DNA from: Stratiolaelaps scimitus
Taxonomy: Eukaryota; Arthropoda; Arachnida; Mesostigmata; Laelapidae
Assembly (NCBI GenBank): GCA_019614645.1
Contig: JABWDB010000004.1
Location: forward strand, 21,204,001-21,268,000
Direction of reading: 5' to 3'
DNA: 64,000 nucleotides
Positions 13,401 to 26,800 of the stretch are shown here, piece by piece; the first letter of the stretch is position 1; every line of letters starts with the position of its first letter. A model generated the notes under the pieces. It did no database searches, was not told where the DNA came from, and worked only from the letters and a program-made list of their open reading frames with translations. Both the position numbers and the translations under genes were made by a program.

Positions 13401-16266
13401 AAATGGTGATAAACGTGGTGCGAGCTGGGCTGAAGTGGCAATGTTCGAGTGTCCTTTACGTATCATAGCACAATTCGGTTGCGGGCGCCTCATCCGCGTT
13501 TGGGTGCTCACTAGACGAGCCACTGTTTTGTCGCGGCCACAGATCTCGGCTATTTTCGACGCGGGATGAAGGATCAATGATGATTAACTAAAATTGCCGT
13601 CAAGGTTTCAACAGATGCAACATGCGTAAAAATGGGCATGGGTGTCGCGTATTGAAGCGTATGGATGGACGGCTAGCTTTGCTAAAGGAGGCGAAAATTG
13701 CGCTATTACGTAATTCGATGCCGCTAGTTATTCTGTGGGATGGTGGTGGCCGAGGGAGACTATAGTATGGAATCATTTTTTTTTTTCGTTTCAATGTAAG
13801 TGACGACGAAAGTAGCGTTTTCAAATTTGTCACAATGTCCCTGTAGACTACATAGTAGCTGGATGCCGCTGTTGCCACCGCAGAAACACTAATTAGCGAG
13901 CAGTAAATCATCGATGGCGCCGAATCGAATTTGCAGACGAATGTTTGAAACTGGTTCAACAGCCAATAATGACACTAGCCAACATCATCCACATCTGCAG
14001 CAGCAGCAACAACACCATAGTAATACTAATAATAACAATAATAATAATATAATCACAGTGCGCGCCCAGCAAAATCGAGGAACAAGGTCTCGCGAAGAGT
14101 CAGCTCATAAATAAAATCACCGAGTTGTCGATTCGGGTCTGTTATAAAGGGGAGAAGATTCAGATGAGCTCGAAATCAGTTCATTAATCGGCGCACCGAC
14201 TATAATGCAAACACAGCCACCATGGCCTATCGCCCAGCGGATCGATAATGTGGGGCGTTTCAATCAATCGCTTGCATGCGTAACATTGTGAAATCTTCCT
14301 CTTTTCTCTCCGTTCATTTTATGTAAATAAACACAGCAGGCTCGTTCAGTTCGCCAGTTCGATTTTCCCCCGGCTGTTTCAACCCGGGGAATCGCGAAGG
14401 CCAATTCCGTCACGGATCGAACGATGGCACCACTCTCGTCTCTGCAGCAATGACAGAATATCTGCTGCTGTTCTGGCATCTAGTCAATTAGTTGACTTTT
14501 GTATTTTCTCAAGAGGACGCTCGCCCCAAGGTCCTTCACGGCGCGATGCACCATCGTAAACAACAAATACGCACCGATAATAGATGATGTGTTAAGAGCG
14601 TATTCATTATAACGAGATGAAGAGAGGAGAAAAAAACAACCGAGCCTGCGAGACAAAGAGCTAATTCGTATATCATCTTTGTTTAATTGGACACCTGCTG
14701 GTCCGCCGTACACGAATCCGCTGGGGTCGGGACAGATCCGACGCCAGGCTGAAGCCGAGCGGCCGTGTCAGGCAAGCGAGCTCACTTAATAAACACACAC
14801 GCTCACTCGACAGTGGATGGAGTGTCTCGTGTCATTATTAATGCGGAGGACCGCGGCCCGCGGACGACACGCGGGGACTAATAGAAATTATTCCACACGC
14901 CCATAAACAACAAAGCTGGCAATAAAAACCAAAAACAAAAATAAAGAAGAAACTAATAATAATAATGAATAAGTAGCTTCATCTCGATGCCACTTCTATG
15001 GCACGCGCAACTTCACAGCATGCGATTGTTGTTGTTGCTGTTGTTGTTTATGCGTTATTACGTTGGTTCCGACGTTGAGACTTCGTTCATGAACGACGTC
15101 GAGGGACGAAGAGGGGATATATTTTCTAGTCTTATTTCTCTGTTGTTGCAGTTGCTGTTGTTTTGTTGTTGCTGTTGCTGTTGCTGTTGTTGCATTCGTT
15201 GTTTTGAATTCTGTGGTGATCGTCATTTGAAAAGAGACTCCCAACTCTCTCCTGGCAGTAACACAATGTCGATCAGCTTTAGGCTATTCTGCGGCTCCGA
15301 TGACCGATCAGCGATTGCTCTTGAATCTTTACCGGCCAGTTTTGTCGATATGTGCATAATGTTGCACTGTTATACATATTCACGATATTACCATAATCTC
15401 TCGCATGATTATGGTACATCCTCACAAAATGATTCACGTGTGTTCCAATGGACGCGGTGAATAGGAAGAGGTTGCAGCAGCTGCAGGGCAGATCCTCGAT
15501 CCCAGCGATTTGGGCGTGCGTGAATCTTATTGTACAATATATCGCCGCAATCGATCTCACAGGATCGATTCATCCGATTCGGATCCAATTTGGAGCAGAA
15601 TCGTCCAAGGTGTGCACTGAACCATTTCACCGTCTGACTTTTTCATCATCATCATCGTGTCATCATCGTCAGTATCAATTGATCCGTTAATCCATTTACC
15701 AATCCACTCTCGTTGATATCACTACATACCCTACGTGCCGCGAACGGCTCACGTGTGACGGGTAAATGTGCTAACGTACGGAAGAATCTTATTAATACGT
15801 GGTAGTAGTAATGGGTAGCTGCGATGCCGTCGAACGATCAGAGGCAGAAGTAGCTTCGTTGCACTGTTCAGTATTGATCATGTACTCGCTCGGACTATTT
15901 ATTATTAGCGGCGATCTATATAAGCGCACAGATGTAATTGACTGTGATCGAAATGACATTCATAGAACAGCATGAAATGTTAACACGTCGTCCCATAGAC
16001 GTTCATGTCGCTAAAAATCCCAATGAACGTACTTGCCGGGGGCCCCCGGCAATGCGAGCCTGGCCGGCGATTTGGAACCACTGATTGATTGAACTGATTC
16101 AATATCATCATCATATACCGGCGATATTCGTCTGGTAGTGTCGTACCTGACATGTACCGCGTAAAATATCAATCCAGTGAAATGGTTCTCTGTCTTGCCT
16201 AGAATTGACAGTAGACAATATGGATATCAAAGTGTCTAGATAATGTGGTGCCACAATGACGCCTCG

Positions 16267-16273
<7 letters not shown>
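10417..16273. other. Intron stretch, partly CpG-rich
   Basis: CpG-rich between about 12.6 and 13.6 kb, with overlapping frames of up to 147 codons on both strands. I take these as chance openings. CAG/CAA and TAA units lie at 12065-12096 and 13996-14053. Confidence 0.5.
15140..15203 (+). repeat. TTG/CTG trinucleotide tract
   Basis: Interrupted GTT and GCT units; a shorter similar tract lies at 15022-15050. Confidence 0.8.

Positions 16274-16297
<24 letters not shown>
16274..16297 (+). repeat. (AT)12 microsatellite
   Basis: Pure AT run. Confidence 0.9.
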
Positions 16298-16866
16298 CGT
16301 ATGGTCTCAGAGATAAGCTGCTGTATTCGTTCATGATCACGTGAACCGGCGCGACTCAGTTGGGGCTTAGCGATGACAATTACGATGAAATAGTCAATAC
16401 CCTTAGATCAAACGCGGACCGTTAGCTGGTTGACCCGTAAATGTCAGCTGGCTGAAAAATAATATGATGATTCCAATATCGCTCAGCAACTGTAGTCGCC
16501 TCGATGTACACATATTCAACCAGAATAATCTGGTATCAGCTACTGAACCATAATGATGGCTAGCACAGTTGGAGGAGATTAGAAACACGGTCCATAAGGT
16601 TAATTGCAGAGGGGACGTCTTGTCGACCACACCGATTCCGCTTCTTATAAAAACAATAGACAACAACCAAGTGCTAATCGAAAAACTAAGTACCTTCCAG
16701 AGGGTTATTGCGTGTTACGTAGGACAGGCTCGTGTGACACCGTTGACTGTACGAGAAAGACTTAGCCTCGCCGCATATCGTGAATGCATCGTATACACGC
16801 AGCTTATACGACCTCTGTAAGCTTATGATGAGCGTACTGTATACGGATCACCGAAGCTTATCAATG

Positions 16867-16890
16867 CAGCAGCAGCAGCAGCAGCAGCAG
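16867..16890 (+). repeat. (CAG)8 microsatellite
   Basis: Eight CAG units. Confidence 0.9.
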
Positions 16891-17605
16891 AGGAGCCAAT
16901 CATGTAGGCCAACCCAAACGGAATTTACCAAAACGTGGTTAACAAATGAACATATTCTTCAAGTACGATGGCGGTGATGACTGCCGTTTCGACATCATAC
17001 TGTCATCACTCACGAATGATAACTCACTCAACGTCACCAACCGCCAATGATCCGCCGCTCTCTGGTGGCCGATTCGCTATCCGTCGGTGGAGCGCCCTGC
17101 CGTGAGTACGGTTCCCACGTAATCAGCAGGGCTTCGCGCAACAACATCGTATTGCATTGATGCCACTCGGTATCCATTCGGTATCCACAATGTGGCAGCT
17201 GAGTCAGACAAAAGGCAGCGGCGGTAGGGCTTGGCGGGCGGGCGGGCGGGTGGGTGCGTAGATGTGACACAACAGCGGAGAAAGCTGCGCCGACCGATTA
17301 TGACATAACGGGCGAACAGACCCTGCGCTTTGCCGGAACTTTGTTATCGTTCGACATCGTTCATCGGTATTCTCTATTGATCCGGCCACACGAGATCAGG
17401 GCGACCCGTTCTGATGAAAACAGCGACGTTCAGCTCGGCGTCATACGTACGGGGGTTGCCGTGCCGGCAAGGAACGCTTTGCTCAGGATGTATTCTAGCG
17501 GAGGTCAAACGGCGGTACATGACTAGTTGCAGGTTCGAATGGCGGCGGCGGCGGCGGCGGCCGAGCCCCCGGGTGGTGGCCTGATCGTGCATTGGTGCAC
17601 GCCTG

Positions 17606-17796
17606 CCTCGTAACCGGAGGTAAAGGTAAGGTAAAGGTTAAGGTTTATTAGTTTATTAAAGGAGCTGCAATTTTACAATGCTTAAGCTCTCGTATATGTC
17701 ACCACGCAGCGGGGCTCGAACCTGCGGCCTCTGGCTTCCGATAGCCAGAGACTTAGCCATCCTCCAAGCCACCGTGCTGACGGTGGCTTGGAGGAG
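17606..17796 (-). mobile_element. tRNA-derived SINE, copy 1
   Basis: Read on the minus strand, the order is: an A-box-like element (TGGCTAAGTCTC), a perfect 8-bp stem around ATCGGA resembling an anticodon arm, a B-box (GGTTCGAGCCC), a body, then the tail module CTTAAGCATTGTAAAATTGC followed by AATAAAC and CCTTTA-type repeats. Acceptor-stem pairing fails, so this is not a working tRNA gene. At its 5' edge is a perfect 15-bp inverted repeat (17761-17775 with 17780-17794, 4-base loop). The tail module recurs at 33.7 and 37.6 kb. Confidence 0.55.
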
Positions 17797-17802
17797 ATGA
17801 AC

Positions 17803-17854
17803 GTAGGTGCACACATGGCTTCGCTCTCCACCGTTGCACATTTGCATTTAAAAA
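17803..17854 (+). repeat. Dispersed repeat, copy A
   Basis: GTAGGTGCACAC, a spacer, then CGTTGCACATTTGCATTTAAA. The same two blocks in the same order and orientation occur at 38699-38754 with a similar spacer. This copy lies directly 5' of the minus-strand SINE at 17.6 kb and may be part of a composite element. Confidence 0.4.
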
Positions 17855-19033
17855 GAGGTTGTCCATCTTACGAAGCGATGCACAACGCAATTCCGTCGAC
17901 GTTAACTGTTTAAGTCTGAGAGCCAGCCCAAAATGCATTTGGCTTCGAATGGCCCCTTCTGAACAGCAGGCTATGGTACGCGTCCGTTCGGCGCACGGCT
18001 GCATTTTAACTTTCGCCTTTTTGAAGTAATCGACAACAACAACAACGACGACGACGCTGCCAACATCAACAGCGTCGCGGACCAAACCGGAGTTTGTTCG
18101 AACAACAGTCGAACGTTGGAAGAGAAACGCTGAACGGATGGATCAATGAACCGATGACGGCGGGGGTGAATCAAGAATTATTTGTCGTTTTCGATCTTTT
18201 TGCTCTTTTGTCCTTTTCTTTTCAATTTTTCAGTTTTCTTCAACATAGCGAGAAACTCTGTGAGGAGAAGAAGTTGTTACGTTTGAATGCTGTGCGTGTT
18301 TGATTTAGTTGCCGGCGCTGCTGCTGCTATCTCCGCCTCCGGTGCTGAGGCTCCACAGGCCGTATCCATCCCTATTTGTGCTGTTAACATTCGGCGTTTG
18401 GTAACAGATGATCAACGTTATGGGGTTTCTTTTTTATCCCGGGTAAACGGTAATTATCATCATTATCATCACGGTTGAAGCTGCCACGGGCGCTAGCCGA
18501 CGTTCTATTGCGATAATGTTATCTTGGCATAGTCAACTATGACAAACATACGCAGGCACGCACACACACACACGCGTATGGTGGCGACAACGTGGCCAAG
18601 GGACCCCCCCCCAGGGGATTATGATTACGTCGTGTGGGAGCATGCGCGCGGTTAGGCAGTTAGGCTGGTCGATGGGTGATGCCAGTTTGACATCGACGAA
18701 CGCTTTCAATATTGCTATTGCAAGCTGGCTACCGTGAAGAGTCGCACCGCGAACGACGTAAGACGTGAAGGTGAAGATCCTCGGGGGGGGGGGTTAGTGT
18801 GGACAGAGCAAGAGGATGACGGCCGCCAATTGGTCTGTAGATGGCAGAGCTGATAGTCATCTGGAAGCGATTTTTCGGTGTGCCACCGAGTGGAAAGGAT
18901 CCCAGATGCGCATGTATACGAAGATACGATATCGGTAGAACCGTGAGATGTTTAGGGCAGGGAAGATTTAAATGCGTGACGTCAGCATGAGAGAAATCCT
19001 ATAATATAGACACCTTAGAAGTGTGCCAGAGCC

Positions 19034-19051
19034 TGTGTGTGTGTGTGTGTG
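19034..19051 (+). repeat. (TG)9 microsatellite
   Basis: Pure TG run. A second one of similar length lies at 19556-19575. Confidence 0.9.
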
Positions 19052-20632
19052 ACATTGTAGTTGTCGACACGTGGGCATTGGGCTAAGATCGGATTTTTTT
19101 TCAGTTAACGTGCGATCCAGAACGATGAGCATCCGGTCGATGTAAAGGCGCCACCCCCGATAGTGAAACCGCTGAAAGGATTCAAAACGACCACCCCGTC
19201 TGAATCGATCTGAGGTACAATGGTATTCAATTCACAAATACACAATGGCCAGCTTGGCTCTACCATACGCACACATGCACACCTATCTATCAACGTGTCT
19301 GTCTGCCTGTCTATGTATAGCTGAAGGCTCTACGGAGGAAGGAAGCGGCTGAATGGGGTAAACTAAAAGCTAATGACAAAGAAACACAAGGAAACAAACA
19401 GCTGATATAAGTAAAACACATATATATATATACATATTTGCCAACACATAGCCATTATATATATATATATATATACGCGTATGTGTACAAGGCAAGCTGT
19501 GCCAACATTGTTGTTCGTCTCATCAACGATACATACAACACAAGCGATGATAACATGTGTGTGTGTGTGTGTGTGCCAGAATTATTCTGCAGTTACCTCT
19601 GCAGTTGACCCCAGCAGAGAGCATCAAAGCCAGCGGCGAGAAGAGCAAAAGCCAGTATCTGCCAGTACAAGATCTTCGATGACAACACCATCGACGCCCG
19701 ACCACCGATCCGCACCGACAGGCGGCCAGAAATTCGATGACTTTGCCGGTGTGCTGCATCACAAAGTCATGAAGCCAAATATGAAGACGACGACGAAATG
19801 AGCGCCACATTCAGCTGGGTGCCGCCTGCTGCTGCGGCGGCGGCGGCGGCCATAGCTAACTATGTACCTCGGTGGGAGTCCGTATGTGCCGACAGAATGG
19901 TGACTCCGTCCGCTGTGACGAGAGAAAGGTTGTCGTCTTTACATGAACGTTTGAACATCTCGTGATCTTGTCACTTGCGCTTGGCTAGACGCACTCGATG
20001 CATACGGGTGCCAACAGCGGTGGGTGCGCGGGCGCGCGCGCGCTATTCAAGCAAGCGGCGCGTTTGATTGCGGTCGCCGTACGATCCCAATTCGCCGTTC
20101 AGAGCTCATCTGCATCCAGCATCGTGTAACGGTGGAGAGCCTGAGCCCACCACCCTCCTACCAAACATCAACTGTTTCACCAACTGTTTCGCGTTTCTGC
20201 CCATTCTTATTTACTTGATGACGCGAATGACCTTGTGACACCGCACAAGAAGCAACACGCTGTGAAGTATCGATGCCGTCGGCCTGTTTGTTGTTGCTTG
20301 CTTACACGCAACTAAACGATGCGTGCTGCTGGTGGTTTTTTTTCTATTTTTTTGTATTCACTTCATTCAAAAACGTGGTGTTGGTGCTGTCGACAGCTGG
20401 CTGCGTTACGGGGGACCGCCGAGTGACGGGGACGCTGAAGGCGCTAGTTGTGGCGCTAGATGATGAATTCGATAGCAAATCGTCGATGATTCCGTCGACG
20501 CGGGACGATGTACTGCTGCGGCAATAGCATAGCCTACCTAGAGGAACCGATAGCGAGCTACCGCTGTATAGAATTGCAGCGAGTACAGAATAGCCGCGAA
20601 ACTTGTATAGGCTAACGTTTGCTAGATTATGT

Positions 20633-20658
20633 AATATATGTATATATTATATATATAT

Positions 20659-20728
<70 letters not shown>
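20633..20728 (+). repeat. Long (AT)n array, about 96 bp
   Basis: The longest AT tract in the window, with a few TTA interruptions at its left end. Confidence 0.95.
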
Positions 20729-20730
<2 letters not shown>

Positions 20731-21120
20731 GGTTAGAAGAATTAGTGATAAGTAGGGCTTGTCGGCGGACTTGTCGATCAAATCACTCCGGGCCCGGCGT
20801 AATGATGTGACTGCTATGAGAATATATACACATCGCGATCATCAGCTGAAATGAAATAAAGTGGATCATTTACACCTAGGACATTAGGAAAGCTGCGCAA
20901 CGCTACGGGAGGCTCACAAAAATTTGACCCTTTCGATGGTAACCTTGCTAAAATCCATGACCTTTTCTTGTTCTATAGATACTTATTTATGTTGTACCTT
21001 GTATTTTAAAATGAAGAGTGAGAAAATAAACATTTCAGCAAGCTGTAAATCTTGCTTGAAATGCCGCCAGCTCTTTCACCAAAGATTGTAGTTTTCTGAA
21101 ATAAGGTTTTTCGAAACACA

Positions 21121-21445
21121 CTATATATATACACACCCTGTCAAAATGATAGCTCACCCCCATGTTTCCGATTGTTTTTCTCAACCGTAAGTAGCACTAC
21201 AGTTTCGCTTTCAGTCATTCAGATAGATCTATCTAGGGTGCGTCAAAATGATAGCCCACTTCGTTTGACACGCAACTGAGTTGCAAGATCGTTCTCGTAC
21301 AAATGTTCTGGAGAAGAACGTTTCCTCCTCCGAAGAGGTAGACGGGCGAATCAATAGTCGTGCCTACGTTTCTATGTTGAAGGATCAACTTAGAAATCTC
21401 GCCGAGAAGATCTGTGCTATCATTTTGACGCCGTGTGTACATATA
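21121..21445. mobile_element. MITE-like element with about 32-bp terminal inverted repeats (Tc1/mariner style)
   Basis: The left end (about 21124-21155) reads TATATACACACCCTG, then TCAAAATGATAGC. The right end (about 21414-21445) is its inverted copy, matching at about 28 of 32 bases. A third copy of the core in left orientation lies inside at 21235-21260. Flanks are TA-rich, fitting TA target-site use, which is known for Tc1/mariner elements. Total length is about 325 bp with no transposase. The internal copy suggests a nested or duplicated end. A chance frame (21281..21652) runs through the right half and out of the element; I do not call it a gene. Confidence 0.55.
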
Positions 21446-21849
21446 TGCCACGACACTTCGCGAGCTGTAATGTTACTCTCGCGCCGCACTGCCGAATTGG
21501 CTAAGGACCCTCAAGTGATTCTGGCCGTGCTGTACATCTTCTGTTCGGATTTCGTTGCGAGATACCTCGACGGTACACTATCGATACATCTCGTGACAGA
21601 GACGTTAACAAGAAAACAGGGCTCTAGTTCCTTTGGCTCTAGTTTTCTGTGATTTTTTTTGTTGCTCAAACATAGAGCAGGTCTTTCACGAGACCGGCCT
21701 GACCGCTAGATAACTAGATAGCCGACGAAAGTTGCCCCATCGTTTAGTGAATCTCACTATCCAACCGCATTCATTCGCAGCTAACGCTACTACGGTCCAC
21801 TCAATCCGAGACAACAGCGCAGGCACTAGGACTACTGCATACTACGATT

Positions 21850-21866
21850 CCCCCCCCCCCCCCCCC
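21850..21866 (+). repeat. C17 homopolymer
   Basis: Seventeen consecutive C. Similar runs: C14 at 25906-25919 and G14 at 34666-34679. Confidence 0.95.
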
Positions 21867-23027
21867 GGCCCCCGCAAAATGCCGGCCCGCCGACGCCATC
21901 GTATCGCGTACGTAGCTCGAGTACCCCAGCGGTTTTTCGTGTAGAATTTCTCTTCGCCGCTTCACTGACCCCCAGCTTGGCGAGGTGCATATCTTCGGGG
22001 GCCCTCGAGAACACCCCCACTGCGTGCCATCACGACGACGGCCATCATCAGCATCTTGGCGTCGCATCAGGATCAGCGGCCAACATCATCAACGTCGACG
22101 TCGTTCACCAGCATCGTTCACCTACGCCGCTGTTACGTTGCTGCCACACCGTCATAAATGCGTCACCGGCAGATAGACAGACAGCAGCAACTAGCCGTAG
22201 ACAGCAGGTCATGAGATTTTGCTCACGAAAGACGGCCGATCCGCGATCCGATCCGCTTAGGCTGTCGGTCTATAGGCAACGCTATTCGCCGCGCCTCACC
22301 AGAGGATGGGGGCGGAGAGCAGGAGGGAGAGAGAGAGAGAATGAGGCTTCAGCGACGCCTGCCGTCGTATGCCCCAGACGAACCCCAGACGAGCCCCAGA
22401 CGAATTCCTTTACGCCACCAGACCAGCACCTCCACCCCCTCAATGCTCCGTAAGATCGATTCGTGTAGACAAACATTGCCTTGACGGGTGCTGCTGCAGA
22501 GATGGTGGCCAAACGGAAAAAAAAGACCTCCGGCGGTCGCACAGCCGTCGTAGTTCATATGTGATCCGGATCCTTTAACTGGACTAGCACTCTATGCAGC
22601 TTGAAGCAAAACGCACCAAAACGCGAGGCGGGCATAATGGAACACCCAATTGTACTGAGTTTCGCTAAAGCATAACATAAGCGCTCGGTCACGCACGGGC
22701 GTCATCACCGACGCCACATACCGGTGCCAACTGACCAAGTAAGCAATTGGCACGCCTGCACAGGGTGCATGGGCAGTTATTAGATAGTTAGTTAGGTAGG
22801 TGGACAACATGCGACGCTCAGACGCGCCTCTTCTTCCTCTTCTTTTTCTCACACATTCGTGTTTGTTTGTGCTTACTGTAGCTGCTCATTGCTACAATAT
22901 GTCTGCGTTTGTGTGTGTGTGTGTGTGTATGAGCGCGTAGAGCGACTCACATAAGCCAGCATCGCCACCACCGCCGCCGCCGCCGCAGCAGCATCCGCAG
23001 CCCGATACTTCGAGTCAAACAGACTGA

Positions 23028-23047
23028 CTCTCTCTCTCTCTCTCTCT
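23028..23047 (+). repeat. (CT)10 microsatellite
   Basis: Pure CT run, preceded by a (GT)n run at 22910-22928 and a CCG run at about 22970-22986. Confidence 0.9.
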
Positions 23048-23849
23048 TCAGATAAAAACGATAGCCACAAAGTAGACAGTCAAGCGGCGCGTCCGTACGC
23101 ATCAACGCTCGCTCAGACACACCCAGCCACTGCAACGAGCCCAGTTTGGGCCGACGAGCCAAGATCTCACTTGCCTCAGTGTGAATGCTGTGCTTTGTGG
23201 CCGCTATCCAAACAGATCTTCGGAACATCGCGTGAGTTAGGTGTCTCTTGGGCACAAACTCGTGCGTATCACCCCCTCCCTGCCTCTCCAACCATCTCTC
23301 CTTCTTGGAGCACGTAGCGTTTGACAGAAAGTTACACATTAACGGTAACACTGACGGCGGCAGCAGCAACAGCAACCACAACAGCAGCAGAAATACCAAT
23401 GGAGGAGATCACTTGTCCAGTTTGTCGACGTGTTTGATTATTCGGCGATAGATGACAAGATGACGTTAGGCGATCTCCCGAGCAGGAGTAGAGACTCAGT
23501 ATGTTTAGTCGTTTTCAATTCGTCGTCCAGCTCGCATCCCCTCGCACCGGCTTCTCGATTCGTAGCTGGAAGCGAGCCTGAAAACATTAAGCGCCGCCGT
23601 TGGGACCCCATTGAAATTTGTCCACTCCACCCCAACCACTGGGTTGTTCTAATGTATTCTTGTTGACCATGGTACATCCCCCTGTACAATGCTGGCTCCA
23701 AGGAAGCTGTTCGAAGTTTCTGACGGATAAATGATAGAGGGGTCTACAAAGTGGTCGAATGCAGACTACGTTGACGATTTCTCCAGAGGATTATTTCTGA
23801 GTCAGACAGGCAAAATCGCTCGCTGAATGTGAATGAAACGCCTATACAT

Positions 23850-23850
<1 letters not shown>

Positions 23851-23876
<26 letters not shown>
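23851..23876 (+). repeat. (AT)13 microsatellite
   Basis: Pure AT run. Confidence 0.9.
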
Positions 23877-23880
<4 letters not shown>

Positions 23881-26800
23881 TGCCAAGAAAAAACGGCCAT
23901 ATTCAATTGTTCATCATTGTCCATTTATCGTCTACATAAGCGGCCTCTTCATCTTATCCACAATCTATCCAGCACAATACTGTATGAAGACGTCGATGCA
24001 TACCGAGACGAAGCTCACAAGGTTCACGACATTCACCTGTGGGACGAATGGAAGAACTCTGATGACAGAATAAAAGATGAACGAAGCCTTAGCCAGCCAA
24101 CCTGACTCCAAACGTTGTACCCCTAAGGATTTCACATCTATAACATTGCATCTGTTAAATGTTAGGTTTGTGTTGTGGATCCGTATCCGCCGAGTAGCAC
24201 AACCGAGTCGAGGTCTCCCGCTCGAGTGTCTCTAAACCTCTGCGCTATGACTTCGCTATGACTTTACCCTGCTGCCGGCGTTCTCGCGTCACCACCTGGC
24301 GTTCTCAACTCAGCCATAACTATTAGACAAACGAGTTGTACACGTAATTGTTGATGGCTGACGAGTGTATTACGCGGGCGCATGACAGGCACACCACAAG
24401 GCACGTGAGGTACCGTATCATTTCAGCTTTACTCTTTAACTGGTAAGTGAATTTGCCAGAGTTACTGGCACACGAATCGACACTAACTCAACCTGATGGT
24501 GGTTGTAGTCCATTTTTAAGCTTTCCAATAAATATGGTTGTATACATCTATCTATCTGGCTATCAATTGAAGATTACAGTGGAAATGGCTTACTAATAAG
24601 TTAAACAAAATGAAAAGATACAATAATTCGGGGCAATTAGGGTGTCAGGCGGAGGCGGTCATGGTCGCCCACTCGAACGGCGATGGCATTGCCCCTCGGC
24701 GTTTGTCTCGTCACAGCGAGAGAAAGGCGTTGCAGAAGGAAGGATCAAGTGTTGACAGTTGTACCTCTCTACAGTGCATGTGTACATCTCGTTCTATGTG
24801 CTATAGCTGAATTGGATGAAGCCCAAAAGTGATGACAATACCACTATTCTTGCTCGCTGATGTTGGAACATACAAGCATCTTGTTCACCAGGTGCAATCG
24901 CGCAGAGCACTAGCTTTAATATTTGCTTGTTCGTCAGTTTCAGAGCTGTGATTCACTGGCACAATGACGTGACACAATTAATTTTCATCGTTTCACGAGC
25001 AGTCTGATCCAATGTGACGCCTTTCACAACTGCGTGAGGGCGCTTGCACATGGCGACGATAACAAATGATTGTACCAGATACAATAGCAACAACCACAGC
25101 AACAGGGGCAACACCAACAGCAGCACCCGCAGCAGCAGCAGCGGCAATGTCAACACATTTCAATTTGCTACGGTCTCTCGCCGCTGTTTCAGCCGCGTGG
25201 ACCAACGCTGAGAAGAAAAAGGGTTCAGATTTGTTCCTTCCTCTTCAGAAAACAGCGAATGCTGTCGGCAATCAGGCTGCTGCTGCTGTCGGCGGCCGGA
25301 CTATTGAATAGCCGAATCAATAGCGCAGCACGGCACCTCGACATCGGCGTCATCATCAGGCCAACTGCAAAATGTGGCACAGGTGTGAATAGAACCTATG
25401 TGTCTCTGTATTTCGCTCTGCTTTGTTGAGGCTATTGTTGTTTCGCCCTGCGGCCTCTGCTGCTGTTGTTGTTGTCGTTGTTGCTGCTGATGTTGTTGTT
25501 GTTGTTCCTAGCAAAATGTTCATTGTGTGATTCTGTCAATACGTGTAGATACATTTAGATCGATCTAACTTTGATTTATATATTTATACATCTGTGACAT
25601 ATACGAATACACAACGACAAAACGCCTGTGAGCCACAGCAACCGCCATCAGTGGAGTTCGCTTCGCGCAGCATCTCAACACCAGCCGTTCCCATCTGCGG
25701 TCGGCTACGAGTATACAGCAAAGAAGAAACATGACGGGCAAGGGTCATTTCATTTCGGGCGGCTGCTGTCGATCAGCATCTCACCGTCGCCGCTAACGAC
25801 AACAATAGCGGCGACGCGTGGTCACGGAACAATGGACAGAAAAACGGTCAATTTCGGTTTGCGAGACCCCTACAACGCAATCACGCCGCCCGGCGTCAAC
25901 AGCGACCCCCCCCCCCCCCGATGACCGTCATGTCATCGTTGCGTAGCTTCTTTTATTAATCGACGATATCCGACTTTCTCTCTCTTCCAATGATTCCCAC
26001 TCTTTATCTGGTGCACACTGGATGTAGTCCTGGCGGGATCGCTGTTTACACCGTTAGATTATATTGACGTTATTACTCTTATTATTACTCATTTTTTTAT
26101 ATTGAATTATCAAGTGATCGTATTTATAATCAAAGGTGAAATACCACTGGCTGATGAATGGCTGGTTGTGCCTACTTGTTTTCTTATAGATATCTAACGG
26201 ATGAATCGGCGAGCAGTCATTCGTCCAAAGTCAGAAAATCAAATACCGAGCAATCTTGGCCTCGTGGCAATAGCATGACATGGCATGGTCCGACATGAGT
26301 GAAGGCTACAGATATTCAAAACGATTCGCACGATTATCAGATTTGGAAGCATGCGAGACACACGATTCGCAGTTCGCAGTGGTGGAGATGGCCTCTGCTT
26401 TTAAAGTGGCCTTAAAGAGAAGAACGCTTAAGGGGTCGTCTGGGTAAGGGTTCCGTGTAAAAGGTCCGTTTTCCTGATTTCCCTTGAGAGAGAGAGCGAG
26501 AGAGAGGCGCGGGGCGTAGATTGGGCTGATTGTCGTTATAAAAATCACGTTTAGCAATGGGCCTACACTTATGTCGGTGCGGGGAGGGTAGTCGTCAAAG
26601 AATTGATTTCGGTCTATTTTTGTTGCAACTTAATTAGCGCAGGCCATGCAAGGCGAGTAACTATCGTTTGACATAAAACACATCAAATATCTCAGCTTGG
26701 TCCAGCTGATTGGTAAGTGGCGACGTTGCCGCTCCGCTATGTTCGGGAGTAGATCCGTAAGAACTCGTAACCTGTTTGTGAAATCAACGAATAGCTGTTC

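Noticed and set aside
17606..17796. Functional tRNA gene
   Set aside because: A- and B-boxes are present but the acceptor and T-stem do not pair; a SINE explains it better.
21281..21652. 123-codon plus-strand frame
   Set aside because: Runs across the right TIR of the MITE-like element and out of it, with no transposase motif.
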